Source: Halopseudomonas salina
Lineage (GTDB): Bacteria > Pseudomonadota > Gammaproteobacteria > Pseudomonadales > Pseudomonadaceae
DNA length: 64,000 nucleotides
Assembly: GCF_008641105.1 (NCBI RefSeq)
Contig: NZ_VTTI01000015.1
Coordinates: forward strand, 10,547 to 74,546
Direction of reading: 5' to 3'
The notes under the pieces were generated by a model. The model saw nothing but the letters and a program-made list of their open reading frames with translations, was not told the DNA's origin and searched no databases. The translations under genes and the position numbers were made by a program. Positions 39,953-49,334 of this stretch are shown one piece after another; position 1 is the first letter of the stretch, and each line of letters begins with the position of its first letter.

Positions 39953-41296
39953 CTAAAGTGTATTTTTATAGATCACTCCCTGCTTGATGATCATCCGAAA
40001 ATTCTGCTCGGGGTCAGCGATCAGCGCGAGATCTGCGGTCGGGTCACCCTCTACCAGCAAAAGGTCGGCAATAGCGCCGACCTTGACGACGCCCAGCGGC
40101 GCGGGCAGCGGATAACGTGGACCGGCCAGGCTCATTAGCGCGCCATTGTTACCGGTGGCAATTTGCAGAACCTCGCCAGGGGTATACCAGCGTTGCATGG
40201 ACACCAAAAGCGCGTTCTGGCTTTCACCCAGATTGCCGGTGCCCAGCATATCGGTGCCAAAGGCGACCTTGATCTTGTGCTTGCGCGCCAATTCAAAGGC
40301 GCGATCGGTGCCCTGTTGCACCATTTGTTGCTTGAGGCGCGCCGCACCTGTTTTCGGGTTGGACAGCTCGTTGTCGATGAAGGGTTGCAGACTCCACCAG
40401 GCATCTTTTTTTGCCATCAGCCGCACGGTGTCCTCGTCTACCAGTTGCCCATGCTCAATACTGCGCGCGCCCGCTTCCAGCGCCATGGTGACTGCACGGG
40501 AGGTATAGGCGTGCACGGCGACATAGGTGCCCCAGTTTTCTGCAGCATCGACCGCTGCCTTCAATTCATCCGCAGTGTATTGGGTCACATCCAGCGGGTC
40601 GTACATTGAAGAAACGCCGCCACCGGCCATCAGCTTGATCTGCGTGGCGCCCAGCATCAATTGTTCTCTCACCCGCTTCAGTACCGCATCGGACCCGTCG
40701 GCAATCGCCGTAACGCCAACGCGATCGGCGTAATTCAAGGGAGCGTTTTGCGCCTGGGGTACTTCGTGGGGTAGCCGGAAGTCACCATGGCCGCCGGTCT
40801 GGGAAACCATGGCCCCAGAGGGGAAAATGCGCGGTCCCGTTACCAGCCCTTCTTCAATGGCGCGGCGCAAGCCAAAGGACGGCCCACCCATGTCCCTTAC
40901 GCTGGTAAATCCACGCATCAGAGTGGCATCTGCCACCCGACCGGCGAGGAGATGGATGTAGGCGATATCCGCAGTCATTGCGCCGATCGAGGATGGGCTG
41001 ACCAGGGCTGAATGCCAGTGGGCATCAATCAGGCCCGGCATGAGCGTACGGCCCCCGCCATCAAAGACCACGAGGCCATCATTCGCTGCGGATTCGATGG
41101 GGGTACTGCTGATATTGTCGATTCTACCGTTGCGCACCAGTACATGCATCGGCGCGCTGCTGCGTTCGGCGGATGTGCCATCAAACACATAGACGTTCCG
41201 CAGCAGCATGTCTCGGGCTACGGGCGGGGCTGCCTGGCTACTTACAGGGCCCAGCAGGGCAACAAAAAATACAAGCACAACGGGTAGGCGCATCAT
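39953..41296 (-). CDS. Secreted metal-dependent amidohydrolase (prolidase-like)
   Basis: The 447-residue protein has a signal peptide (PVVLVFFVALLGPVSSQA) and the amidohydrolase-superfamily metal motif DAHWHSAL. The carboxylated-Lys-type segment ATQIKLMAGGG, HAYTSRAV and EHGQLVDED follow, and the final Asp is in AFGTDMLGTG. It resembles imidazolonepropionase-like and Xaa-Pro dipeptidase type enzymes of the periplasm. It is transcribed leftwards as a single gene or with the 53-codon frame just upstream. Confidence 0.88.
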   Translation of the reverse strand: MMRLPVVLVFFVALLGPVSSQAAPPVARDMLLRNVYVFDGTSAERSSAPMHVLVRNGRIDNISSTPIESAANDGLVVFDGGGRTLMPGLIDAHWHSALVSPSSIGAMTADIAYIHLLAGRVADATLMRGFTSVRDMGGPSFGLRRAIEEGLVTGPRIFPSGAMVSQTGGHGDFRLPHEVPQAQNAPLNYADRVGVTAIADGSDAVLKRVREQLMLGATQIKLMAGGGVSSMYDPLDVTQYTADELKAAVDAAENWGTYVAVHAYTSRAVTMALEAGARSIEHGQLVDEDTVRLMAKKDAWWSLQPFIDNELSNPKTGAARLKQQMVQQGTDRAFELARKHKIKVAFGTDMLGTGNLGESQNALLVSMQRWYTPGEVLQIATGNNGALMSLAGPRYPLPAPLGVVKVGAIADLLLVEGDPTADLALIADPEQNFRMIIKQGVIYKNTL

Positions 41297-41319
41297 GGCA
41301 AGACTCCGGTGGGGGCTGG

Positions 41320-41481
41320 TTATTTATCAATGAATTCATCACTGAGCGCAATGCCCGCATTCAGAAAAACGCAGTCCAGTCGCTCGGATTTATCCAGCGC
41401 CGTGGCGATCATTCGTTGGTTATCAATACGCTTGCGCCCTGGGCTTGGGCCAGGCGCGCGGTAGCTTCTAAATGTACCCAT
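41320..41481 (-). CDS. Possible small protein or short-chain-dehydrogenase remnant
   Basis: This 53-codon frame lies 23 bases upstream of the amidohydrolase on the same strand. It has a GGGAG site eight bases before its ATG. The C-terminal half contains SERLDCVFLNAGIALSDE, which resembles the NNAG segment of short-chain dehydrogenases. It could be a relic of such a gene, a small leader protein, or a chance frame. The name is not secure. Confidence 0.3.
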   Translation of the reverse strand: MGTFRSYRAPGPSPGRKRIDNQRMIATALDKSERLDCVFLNAGIALSDEFIDK

Positions 41482-41633
41482 GATCCGACTCCCTATGTGT
41501 GATAACCCTGTTTACTTCTAGTCACATTTATTCGATCAATGCGTGTGAAGACGTAGTCCGGGAGTGGGGCGCGACGAATCTGGTGTAAACTCGCCCCCTG
41601 ACCCAGAATCAATGCGCCTACGGAGCCCTTTAC

Positions 41634-42044
41634 ATGACCTATATCGAAGAATCCCTGTCAGCGGGAGAGAAAGTCGAAGCACTTTTCCCTTTGCATTGGT
41701 TCGCCCGTTTGCCAATGATCCTCTGGATCGTACTGGCCATACCGACTCTGGGTATCACCTTGCTGTTAGCGCTCTATGAGTACCTCAAACTCAAGCACAT
41801 GGAGCAGGGCGTGACCAACAAGCGCGTCATTCTCAAGCGCGGCATCATCAGTCGCAAAACCGATGAAATGAAGCTGCAGTCAATCGAAACGGTCGAGATC
41901 GACCAGGGTATTGGCGGACGCATGTTTGGTTACGGCACCGTCAAAATCACCGGTCGCGGTATCAGCGATGTGATCTTCAAAGCGATTGATGATCCGATGA
42001 CGGTCAAGCGCCAGATTGAAAGCGTGAGCAATCCAGTAGGGTGA
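41634..42044 (+). CDS. Membrane bacterial PH-domain protein
   Basis: The 136-residue protein begins with an amphipathic segment and two membrane helices (residues about 20-50). A bacterial PH-like (YdbS/YdbT) domain follows, with VTNKRVILKRGIISRKTDEMKL and the ESVEIDQ-like pattern VEIDQGIGGRMFGYGTVKI. Function in this family is poorly known. Its stop overlaps the GTG start of the next gene as GTGA, indicating coupling. GGAG precedes the ATG. Confidence 0.88.
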   Translation: MTYIEESLSAGEKVEALFPLHWFARLPMILWIVLAIPTLGITLLLALYEYLKLKHMEQGVTNKRVILKRGIISRKTDEMKLQSIETVEIDQGIGGRMFGYGTVKITGRGISDVIFKAIDDPMTVKRQIESVSNPVG

Positions 42045-42532
42045 CAGCGCTCAAGTACCTCAACGGGTACAGTCCGGATGTCAGGCAGCAGGTGCAGCGG
42101 CTGATCGACAATAATCAGCTGGGCACCTGGCTTGAGCAGCGTTACCCGCCGGAAAGTGGGCACAGCGTTCAGACCGATGCTGCTCTCTATGACTATACCC
42201 AGCGCCTCAAACAGCAACATATGCGTAGCAGCGGACCGGTCAGCAAGGTCTTCTTCGATACGCGCATGCACGTCATCGACAACGCCCTGGGTCAACATCA
42301 GTTTGTCAGTCGGGTGCAGGGCAGCAAGCTCAAGCGCAAGAACGAGATCAAGGTCTCGGCACTCCTCAAATCCCTCCCGGAACCGCTGCTGCGCATGGTC
42401 GTGGTGCATGAGTTGGCGCATTTGCGCGAAAAGGATCACAACAAGGCCTTTTACCAACTCTGCCAGCACATGGAGCCCGACTACCATCAGTTGGAACTCG
42501 ACTTGCGGCTGTATCTGACCCTGCGCGGTTGA
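42041..42532 (+). CDS. YgjP-like zinc metallopeptidase
   Basis: The 163-residue protein has the signature VVHELAHLREKDHNKAFY, that is, HELAH plus a further His, typical of the YgjP/SprT-like (DUF45) zinc-peptidase family. It has no signal peptide. It starts with GTG overlapping the PH-domain gene, so the two may act together at the membrane. The substrate is unknown. Confidence 0.88.
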   Translation: MTALKYLNGYSPDVRQQVQRLIDNNQLGTWLEQRYPPESGHSVQTDAALYDYTQRLKQQHMRSSGPVSKVFFDTRMHVIDNALGQHQFVSRVQGSKLKRKNEIKVSALLKSLPEPLLRMVVVHELAHLREKDHNKAFYQLCQHMEPDYHQLELDLRLYLTLRG

Positions 42533-42616
42533 ACAGCCCGATATGCACCGCTTGACCCTCCAGTAGCTATATGGTTTTTAATGGCGCAATCGAATCCGGG
42601 AAAAGGACGCAAGTGA

Positions 42617-43510
42617 GTGAAGGACGACAGTGTTGCCAGCCCCTGCTGCTGTTCGAGTGAGTCTGTTGCCCAGGTAAATACCGTGCACGCAGGTTCTGCC
42701 CAGTGGGCAAGCTTGTTCAAGATCCCCAAAATGGATTGCCCATCAGAGGAGCGCCTTATTCGGCTGGCACTTAACGGCTCCGATACGGTTCAGGCGTTGT
42801 TGTTTGATCTGGCCGATCGCCAACTGACCGTACTGCATGATGGTCCGGTAGATCCGATCTCCGCCAAACTGGCGACCCTGAACCTCGGGGCTCAGCTCCT
42901 GCAGACTCAGCCTGCCAACGCCGATCAGGTGCAGCAAGCGGAAGGCTCTGCACTCACCGAGGTTGCAGAGTCACGTACCTTGCGCTGGTTGCTGGGCATC
43001 AACGCTGTCATGTTCGTTGTTGAAATGACTGCAGGGCTCATCGCCCAGTCTGCCGGTCTGATTGCCGACTCCCTGGATATGTTTGCCGACGCCGCGGTTT
43101 ATGGTCTCGCGCTTTATGCGGTAGGGCGTGCTGCCAGGTATCAGATGAATGCGGCGCGCTTTGCCGGTGTATTGCAGTTGGTCCTGGCCCTGGGCGTGTT
43201 GCTTGACGTAGGGCGTCGATTCCTGTTTGGCAGCGACCCGCAATCCAGCGCGATGATCGCCGTTGCCTTTGTCGCCCTGATCGCCAACAGCATCTGCCTG
43301 CTGTTGATTCACAAGCATCGCCACGGCGGTGTGCATATGAAAGCCAGCTGGATATTCTCGGCCAACGACGTCTTGATCAACCTGGGCGTGATCACCGCCG
43401 GAGTGCTGGTGCTCTGGAGCGGCTCCAATCTGCCTGACCTGGTGATCGGTACAGTCGTAGGCCTTATTGTACTCAACGGAGCGCGCCGTATATTGGCGCT
43501 GAAATCATGA
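42617..43510 (+). CDS. Cation-efflux-like membrane protein with N-terminal metal-binding domain
   Basis: The 297-residue protein starts with a Cys cluster (ASPCCCSSE) and an HMA-like domain containing KMDCPSEERLIR. A CDF-like membrane part follows, with LIADSLDMFADAAVYGLALY and about five helices. It lacks the long cytoplasmic tail of typical CDF transporters. It probably moves or senses a heavy metal. The start is a GTG with AAAAGG ten bases upstream. Its stop overlaps the following CzcD-like gene as ATGA, so the two transporters are coupled. Confidence 0.85.
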   Translation: MKDDSVASPCCCSSESVAQVNTVHAGSAQWASLFKIPKMDCPSEERLIRLALNGSDTVQALLFDLADRQLTVLHDGPVDPISAKLATLNLGAQLLQTQPANADQVQQAEGSALTEVAESRTLRWLLGINAVMFVVEMTAGLIAQSAGLIADSLDMFADAAVYGLALYAVGRAARYQMNAARFAGVLQLVLALGVLLDVGRRFLFGSDPQSSAMIAVAFVALIANSICLLLIHKHRHGGVHMKASWIFSANDVLINLGVITAGVLVLWSGSNLPDLVIGTVVGLIVLNGARRILALKS

Positions 43511-44448
43511 GCGAACACAGCCACGATCACGGTCATGCCCATCACAACCATAACCACGGCACCGGCAAAACGTTGCTTTTTGCCCTGGTGTTTACTACAG
43601 CTTTCGCCATCGTCGAGGTTTTTGCAGGGCTGATGGCCAACTCGCTGGCATTGTTGTCTGATGCCGGGCACATGCTCACTGACTCGCTTTCACTTGCCGT
43701 TGGTGCCTTTTCCGCCTGGCTCGCCAACAAGCCCGCCTCACGCAGGCATTCGTTCGGGCTGCAACGTGCGGAGGTGCTGGGCGCGCTGTTCAACGTGATT
43801 TTCATGTTTCTGGTGATCGTGTATATCGCCTACGAAGCTATCCTCAGGATGCTCGATACCCCGGAGGTAGACGGGGGCACGGTATTGCTGATCGGCGGGC
43901 TGGGGTTGTTGGTCAATATCATCGTCGCCTGGGTACTGATGCGCGGTGAGCAAACCATGAACGTACGTGGCGCGCTGCTCCACGTGATGGGCGATCTGCT
44001 CGGCTCAGTGGCTGCGGTAGCTGCAGGGGCGATCATCTACTTTGGCGGCCCAGCCATCATGGACCCGATTCTGTCGGTGTTCGTGTGTGTGCTTATCCTG
44101 GTGTCTGCTGTCAGGCTGCTGGGCGCAGTCACCCGGGTGCTGATGGAAGGCGTACCACAGGGGATAGAGCCAGGCGACGTCAGCCAGGCTCTGTCAGAGA
44201 TAGAAGGGGTGCGCGCCGTTCACGATCTGCACATCTGGAGCCTGTCCTCCACCAGCCATGCCATGGCCGCCCATGTGGACCTGGATGCCATGACCCAGTG
44301 GCACAGGGTATTACCGCAAATGCAGACTGTGCTGCGGGAGCGCTTCGGCATTGAGCACAGCACCTTGCAGCCGGAGGATGCGGAGATTCGGTTGGGGTGT
44401 GTGGTTGGTGTTGGGTGCGGCTCGGACGGTGCGCATGTTCACCGTTAG
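43507..44448 (+). CDS. CDF-family zinc/cobalt/cadmium efflux transporter
   Basis: The 313-residue protein has a histidine-rich N-terminus (HSHDHGHAHHNHNHG) and six membrane helices. The metal sites are the HxxxD-type LLSDAGHMLTDSLSL near residue 50 and a second one in LHVMGDLLGS. A C-terminal domain contains VHDLHIWSLSSTSHAMAAHV. It belongs to the CzcD/ZitB type of inner-membrane metal/proton antiporters. It is coupled to the metal-binding protein upstream. Confidence 0.94.
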   Translation: MSEHSHDHGHAHHNHNHGTGKTLLFALVFTTAFAIVEVFAGLMANSLALLSDAGHMLTDSLSLAVGAFSAWLANKPASRRHSFGLQRAEVLGALFNVIFMFLVIVYIAYEAILRMLDTPEVDGGTVLLIGGLGLLVNIIVAWVLMRGEQTMNVRGALLHVMGDLLGSVAAVAAGAIIYFGGPAIMDPILSVFVCVLILVSAVRLLGAVTRVLMEGVPQGIEPGDVSQALSEIEGVRAVHDLHIWSLSSTSHAMAAHVDLDAMTQWHRVLPQMQTVLRERFGIEHSTLQPEDAEIRLGCVVGVGCGSDGAHVHR

Positions 44449-44490
44449 ACCAGCAAGAAGTAATGACGGTTTTGATGTATTGCCTTTTAA

Positions 44491-44517
44491 GCTACAACTG
44501 TAGCCATTAAAGCTACA
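44491..44517. repeat. GCTACA repeats beside the toxin-antitoxin remnant
   Basis: GCTACA-AC-TGTAGC (44491-44504) is a perfect palindrome and GCTACA recurs at 44512. It lies at the 3' end of the truncated toxin gene. It may be a relic of a promoter or of an insertion junction. Confidence 0.35.
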
Positions 44518-44620
44518 TCAAGGTAAATCGATGCGAGATAGTTAACTCTTCTCCTAGTAGCGCCGCTTCCAATGCTCTGGCCAGAGGTGGTGGCAGGTTG
44601 TTATCGAGAAGAAATTTCAC
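44513..44620 (-). pseudogene. Truncated DUF5615 (PIN-like) toxin
   Basis: A 35-codon frame starting GTG overlaps the stop of the antitoxin gene as GTGA. It reads KFLLDNNLPPPLARALEAA, the typical beginning of DUF5615 PIN-like toxins (about 110 residues), with the first acidic residue of the active site present. It then runs out of family-like sequence and stops. The remaining about two thirds of the toxin is missing, so the pair is probably inactive as a toxin system. Confidence 0.7.
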
Positions 44621-45333
44621 GCGGCATCCTTGCGCTCAAACCTGATGGCTGCCTCCACTTCGGCAGGGGTTAGATCGTAAATCAGGGCGACCCTGCGGAT
44701 ATTCTGGTCTTCGGCCTGGTACGCGGCGGCGATGGTTTCTGTATCCACACCGGACTTGGCAAGAATGGGTTTGCCGAAGTGTCTCGCTGGGTCAAGCACC
44801 ACGGCCTTGCTCCGTGTGAGAGGATACCAGCGCAGGGCCTCGCCATCGCTGTCATAGTCGATGCCAGCGTAAAGCGAGGCGCTGATAACCTGCCTGAAGG
44901 CATATTGGCGCTTTACGAGATCGATAAGAGTTTCGTCACCGGTCTCTTCCATGACCGTGGCAAAAATACTCTGACCGTCGGTTTGGAAGCGCCTGCAGGT
45001 AAAGGGGTAGGGCTGGTCAAACCACTCTCGTGCATGACCGGCAGCCGCTCGGATGGACTGCAGACTGACGCCATATTGACGGAAAGCATGCACAAAACGG
45101 ATTTCAAGCAGGTCATGAAAGCTCAGGGTTTTCTCTTCGAGCTCTCCTAGTGCAGGTTGCCATAGGCTAGCGTGGCTTTTTCCGCCCGCACGGTAACCGA
45201 AGACCCAGCGGTTGATCTGATCCGCCGGAATACCGGTGTAACTGGAAGCTTCGGGCAGGCTGTAGAGACCAACGCCGAGCAAAGGGCTTAGAGGTTCTGG
45301 GGTTTTCATGATTAAGGTACTGATCATTGCCAT
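44617..45333 (-). CDS. DUF433-type antitoxin with MerR-like N-terminus
   Basis: The 238-residue protein has an N-terminal MerR-like segment (LPEASSYTGIPADQINRWVFGYR) and a C-terminal DUF433-like DNA-binding end. The end contains LAKSGVDTETIAAAYQAEDQNIRRVALIYDLTPAEVEAAIRFE. Such proteins are antitoxins for DUF5615 PIN-like toxins. The partner here is the truncated frame just downstream. ATG 45333 was chosen for the GGAG upstream; ATGs at 45327 and 45309 are also in frame. Confidence 0.75.
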   Translation of the reverse strand: MAMISTLIMKTPEPLSPLLGVGLYSLPEASSYTGIPADQINRWVFGYRAGGKSHASLWQPALGELEEKTLSFHDLLEIRFVHAFRQYGVSLQSIRAAAGHAREWFDQPYPFTCRRFQTDGQSIFATVMEETGDETLIDLVKRQYAFRQVISASLYAGIDYDSDGEALRWYPLTRSKAVVLDPARHFGKPILAKSGVDTETIAAAYQAEDQNIRRVALIYDLTPAEVEAAIRFERKDAA

Positions 45334-45658
45334 CCTTGGCTCCGTGTTGATGCGTAATGATATGAAGTATGGACCAATAGCCATAATTCGGAAACAGGCA
45401 GCTAGGATGAGTGCCTAAATCGAAATGCTTTTACGGCGAGGTCTGTTAGTCACTAGATCGCGCTCGATCCGCGCCCGGATCAAGCCGCTTATGTTTGTCC
45501 CTAGAGACAACGGACCTCAGATAATGCAAAGTGGATCACATAACAAACCGGCTACCTGAGTGTTGTTCGGTAACGTATTCGTGCTGACAAGGATTTTGGA
45601 GAGAACGTGTCCGAACTGGAACGGCCGAGCTTTCAGGTTGAAAGGGAGTTTCTTACTG

Positions 45659-48600
45659 ATGACATCGCCTGAACCCACCAGCAATTTTGGTTTTCTGGCA
45701 GAACACGATCCGCTTTTTGTCGAAATTGCCCAGTCCGCCGAGCGGGCCTTTGCTGGCGACCCCAACACCACTCTGATCAAATTGCGTCAGCTGGGTGAGG
45801 CATTGGCCCAGCACCTTGCTGCCCGGGCCGGTATCGAGTTCGACGATCAAACCAGCCAGGCCGATCTGCTGTTCAAGATCAACCGTGAGCTCAAGCTGGA
45901 ACCGGTGGTGCGCGAGCTGTTTCATACCCTGCGTATCGAGGGCAACAAAGCCACGCACCAATTCAAGACGCTGCACAAGGAAGCCATCAGCGGTCTGGTA
46001 GTCGCCCGCAAACTGGCCATCTGGTTTCATCAAACCTTTGGCAAAACCGGTGTGCACTTCAAGCCCGGCCCCTTTATCCCGCCTGCTGATCCCAGCGAAC
46101 AGTTGCGCAACCTGCAGACTGAAATTAGCAAGCTGAAATACGAGCTGCAGCAAGCCAATATGGGCCTTGATTCGAGCCAGCAGCTCAATGAGCTGATCGC
46201 CAAAGAGAAGGACGAATACGAAGCCCTGGCCCATGCTATGGATGAAGAGTCGCGAGCCCTGGCCCAGCAAGCTGCCACCCATGAGCAGGCGCTCAATCAG
46301 CAACAGCAGGCTTATGAAGCCCGTATCAAAGCCCTTCAAGCTGAACTGACGTCACAGGATGACAAGACACAAACCGCTCAACGCCAGACACTCAGCCGCA
46401 ACACGCAAGCCGCCACCCAGCATATTGTTCTGGATGAAGCCCTCACCCGCATTTTGATTGATCAGCAGCTGATTGAAGCGGGATGGCAAGCTGATAGTGA
46501 AGCCCTCACCTACAAGAGCGGAGCCCGCCCGGAGAAGGGCAAGAACCTCGCCATAGCCGAATGGCCAACCCAGTACAAAGGCGAGAACGGCCGCGCCGAT
46601 TATTTGCTGTTTGCTGGCCTGACACCGATCGCCGTGGTGGAAGCCAAAAAGGAAAACACCAATGTTGCCGGAAAGATTGGCCAGGCCGAGCGTTACAGCA
46701 AGGGCTTGAGCGTCACCGCGCCGCTTATTGGCGCCTGGGAGCAGGCAGGGCAGACCGTTGCTTGGCCCGATGACGAAGACGGCCATTACAAAGTGCCTTT
46801 CGTATACTCCTGCAACGGGCGCCCCTTTGTTAAGCAGCTGGCAGAACAGTCAGGTACCTGGTTTCGGGACGTGCGGCACCCGGCCAATACCAGAAGAGCG
46901 CTGCCCAGCTTCCACAGCCCAGAGGGCCTGCGCGATTTGCTAACGCGTAGTAAAGAGGCCGCGCAAGCCCAATTGCAGGCCGAGCCTTTCGGTTACCTGA
47001 AACTGCGCGCCTATCAACAAAAGGCCATTGTGGCGGTAGAAAACACACTGGCTAAAGAAATTCGTGTGGCGCTGCTGGCCATGGCCACCGGTACTGGTAA
47101 AACCCACACCATCATCGGGCTGATGTACCGCTTTCTGAAAACCGAGCGTTTCAAACGCATCCTGTTTCTGGTAGATCGTACTGCTCTGGGCCAACAGGCT
47201 ATCGACGCCTTCAACGAAGCATCGCTAGAACAGAATCAGACGCTGTCGCAGATCTACAACGTCGCGGAGCTGGGTGACATGGCCGCCGAGGCCGCAACCC
47301 GCATCCAGGTCGCCACCGTGCAGGCCATGGTCAAGCGCATATTCATGAACGACAACCCGCCGCCGGTGGACCAGTTTGATTGCATTATCATCGACGAAGC
47401 CCACCGCGGTTACACCCTGGATCAGGAAATGACCGAGGGCGAACTGGCCACCCGTGATGCCAGCCAATACCTCTCCAGTTACCGCCGCGTACTGGACTAC
47501 TTTGACGCGGTGAAAATCGGCCTGACCGCCACGCCGGCCAAACACACCAGCGAGATTTTCGGCAAGCCGGTTTACATCTACACCTACCGTGAAGCCGTCG
47601 CCGAGGACTGGCTGATCGATCACGAGCCGCCCATTCGCTATGAAACCCTGCTGACGCAAAACGGTATTACCTTCGCCAAGGGCGAAAAGGTCAGCGCTAT
47701 CAATACCCAGACCGGCGAAGTGCAAAGCGCCGAACTGGATGACGAGTTGAATTTCGAGGTCGATGCCTTCAACCGTCGCGTCATCAACGAGAACTTCAAT
47801 CGAGTGATCTGTCAGCAGCTGGTACAGGAGTTGGATCCGTTCGCTGATGAGAAGACCCTGATTTTCTGCGCCACCGACCTGCACGCCGATATGGTCAAAC
47901 GACTGCTGGATGAGGCCTTCAAGGAGCTTTATAACGGCGAATACAACCAGGCCGCAGTAGCCAAGATCACCGGCCAGAGCGACAAGGTCGAGCAGCTGAT
48001 CCGCCAGTACAAGAACGAGCGTTACCCGAATATCGCCATCACCGTAGACCTGCTGACCACCGGCATCGACGTACCGAAGATCTGCCATCTGGTATTCATG
48101 CGCCGGGTCAAGTCGCGCATTCTGTATGAACAGATGATTGGCCGTGCCACCCGCCGCTGTGACGAGATCGGCAAAACCGTATTCCGCATCTACGACCCAG
48201 TGGATATCTACGCCGCCCTTAGCGACGTCAATACCATGAAGCCGCTGGTCAAGGATCCGAATATCAGCCTGGAACAGCTGCTGGAGGAGATCACCAACCC
48301 CGAGCAACTGGAACGCGCCCTCAGCGCACCAGGGGACAGCGCTGGTGAAAGCCATGCCGACGTGGTGCTCAGCCAGCTAAGCCAGAAAGTCATGCGCGTG
48401 CTGCGCAAAGCCGAGAAAAAGGCCGAAACCAAACCGGCGGTCAAACACAAGCTTGATGAACTGCAGGATCTATGGGGCGTAGAGCCGAAAACGCTTCACA
48501 CTCATTTGCGCAAGCTAGGTCCCAAGCAGGCCGCCCAGTTCATCACCCAGCACAATGGCTTGCTGCATCAGTTGAACGAGGTCAACAACCTACTTGGCAG

Positions 48601-49177
48601 CGACCGCCAGCCGGTTATTTCCGAACACCCCGACGAGATCCGCGAGCGCACGCAAAGCTATGGCGTGCATCAGAAGCCGGAGGACTATCTGGACAGCTTC
48701 AATCGGTTTATCCGCGAACAACTCAACCAGAATGCAGCCCTGGCAGTGGTGGTCAACAAGCCGCGCGACCTGACACGGGAGCAGCTCAAAGAGATCAAAC
48801 TACTACTCGATGGCGCCGGGTACAGCGAGGCCAAGCTGCAAACCGCCGTCCGCAACCAGACCAACCAGGATATCGCCGCCAGCATCGTCGGCCATATTCG
48901 TCGCGCCGCCCTGGGCGAGGCCCTGGTGCCCTTTGAGCAGCGGGTAGCCCAGGCCATGCAGCGTATTTACCAGAGCCATAAATGGCTGCCCGCGCAGCGC
49001 AAATGGCTGGAACGCCTGGCCAAACAGCTGGTGCACGAAGTGATCATTGATCGCGACTTTGTGAACAGCCGATTCTCGGAGCACGGGGGTGCCAAACAGC
49101 TGGACAAGATTCTGAATAGTCAGTTGGACAGCCTGCTGGTGGAGCTAAACAAAGCCATATGGCCAGAAGTGGGCTGA
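45659..49177 (+). CDS. hsdR: Type I restriction endonuclease subunit R (HsdR)
   Basis: The 1172-residue protein has an N-terminal HEPN/DUF4145-like region and a coiled coil (about 140-250). An HSDR_N nuclease segment carries DYLLFAGLTPIAVVEAKKE near residues 310-330. The translocase motor has Walker A ATGTGKT near 476 and DEAH in IIDEAHRGY near 579, and motif VI is in IGRATRR. It cuts unmodified DNA after ATP-driven translocation. ATG 45659 follows GGGAG. It is separated from hsdM by the fic gene; all face rightward. Confidence 0.95.
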   Translation: MTSPEPTSNFGFLAEHDPLFVEIAQSAERAFAGDPNTTLIKLRQLGEALAQHLAARAGIEFDDQTSQADLLFKINRELKLEPVVRELFHTLRIEGNKATHQFKTLHKEAISGLVVARKLAIWFHQTFGKTGVHFKPGPFIPPADPSEQLRNLQTEISKLKYELQQANMGLDSSQQLNELIAKEKDEYEALAHAMDEESRALAQQAATHEQALNQQQQAYEARIKALQAELTSQDDKTQTAQRQTLSRNTQAATQHIVLDEALTRILIDQQLIEAGWQADSEALTYKSGARPEKGKNLAIAEWPTQYKGENGRADYLLFAGLTPIAVVEAKKENTNVAGKIGQAERYSKGLSVTAPLIGAWEQAGQTVAWPDDEDGHYKVPFVYSCNGRPFVKQLAEQSGTWFRDVRHPANTRRALPSFHSPEGLRDLLTRSKEAAQAQLQAEPFGYLKLRAYQQKAIVAVENTLAKEIRVALLAMATGTGKTHTIIGLMYRFLKTERFKRILFLVDRTALGQQAIDAFNEASLEQNQTLSQIYNVAELGDMAAEAATRIQVATVQAMVKRIFMNDNPPPVDQFDCIIIDEAHRGYTLDQEMTEGELATRDASQYLSSYRRVLDYFDAVKIGLTATPAKHTSEIFGKPVYIYTYREAVAEDWLIDHEPPIRYETLLTQNGITFAKGEKVSAINTQTGEVQSAELDDELNFEVDAFNRRVINENFNRVICQQLVQELDPFADEKTLIFCATDLHADMVKRLLDEAFKELYNGEYNQAAVAKITGQSDKVEQLIRQYKNERYPNIAITVDLLTTGIDVPKICHLVFMRRVKSRILYEQMIGRATRRCDEIGKTVFRIYDPVDIYAALSDVNTMKPLVKDPNISLEQLLEEITNPEQLERALSAPGDSAGESHADVVLSQLSQKVMRVLRKAEKKAETKPAVKHKLDELQDLWGVEPKTLHTHLRKLGPKQAAQFITQHNGLLHQLNEVNNLLGSDRQPVISEHPDEIRERTQSYGVHQKPEDYLDSFNRFIREQLNQNAALAVVVNKPRDLTREQLKEIKLLLDGAGYSEAKLQTAVRNQTNQDIAASIVGHIRRAALGEALVPFEQRVAQAMQRIYQSHKWLPAQRKWLERLAKQLVHEVIIDRDFVNSRFSEHGGAKQLDKILNSQLDSLLVELNKAIWPEVG

Positions 49178-49207
49178 AAAGCCGGGCAATCGGCAAAGGG
49201 TGGCGTC

Positions 49208-49284
49208 ATTTTCTATACATGAGCCTATTGATATGTATAGAAAATAACGATTTCTATGCATGTTCTCCGCGACATGTATAAAAT
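49208..49284. promoter_or_regulatory. Double inverted repeat, candidate operator in front of fic
   Basis: A perfect 13-bp inverted repeat (49208-49220 and 49233-49245, ATTTTCTATACAT) is followed by an imperfect one with the same half-site (49250-49262 and 49273-49284). The two centres are about 40 bases apart, close to four helical turns. This is the 157-base gap between hsdR and fic. It is more AT-rich than the surroundings. Binding by the helix-turn-helix tail of the Fic protein is an inference. Confidence 0.6.
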
Positions 49285-49334
49285 CCAACAAAATCTATAT
49301 CTGAAAAACCAGTCCATGGATCAAGGCCTGTTAC

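Noticed and set aside
44617..45333. DUF433 gene as part of the type I restriction operon
   Set aside because: It faces the opposite direction and is separated from hsdR by more than 300 bases; it fits a toxin-antitoxin pair better.
47225..48355. Long open frame opposite hsdR
   Set aside because: It lies wholly inside hsdR on the other strand and reads like the shadow of a GC-rich codon pattern, with no family resemblance.
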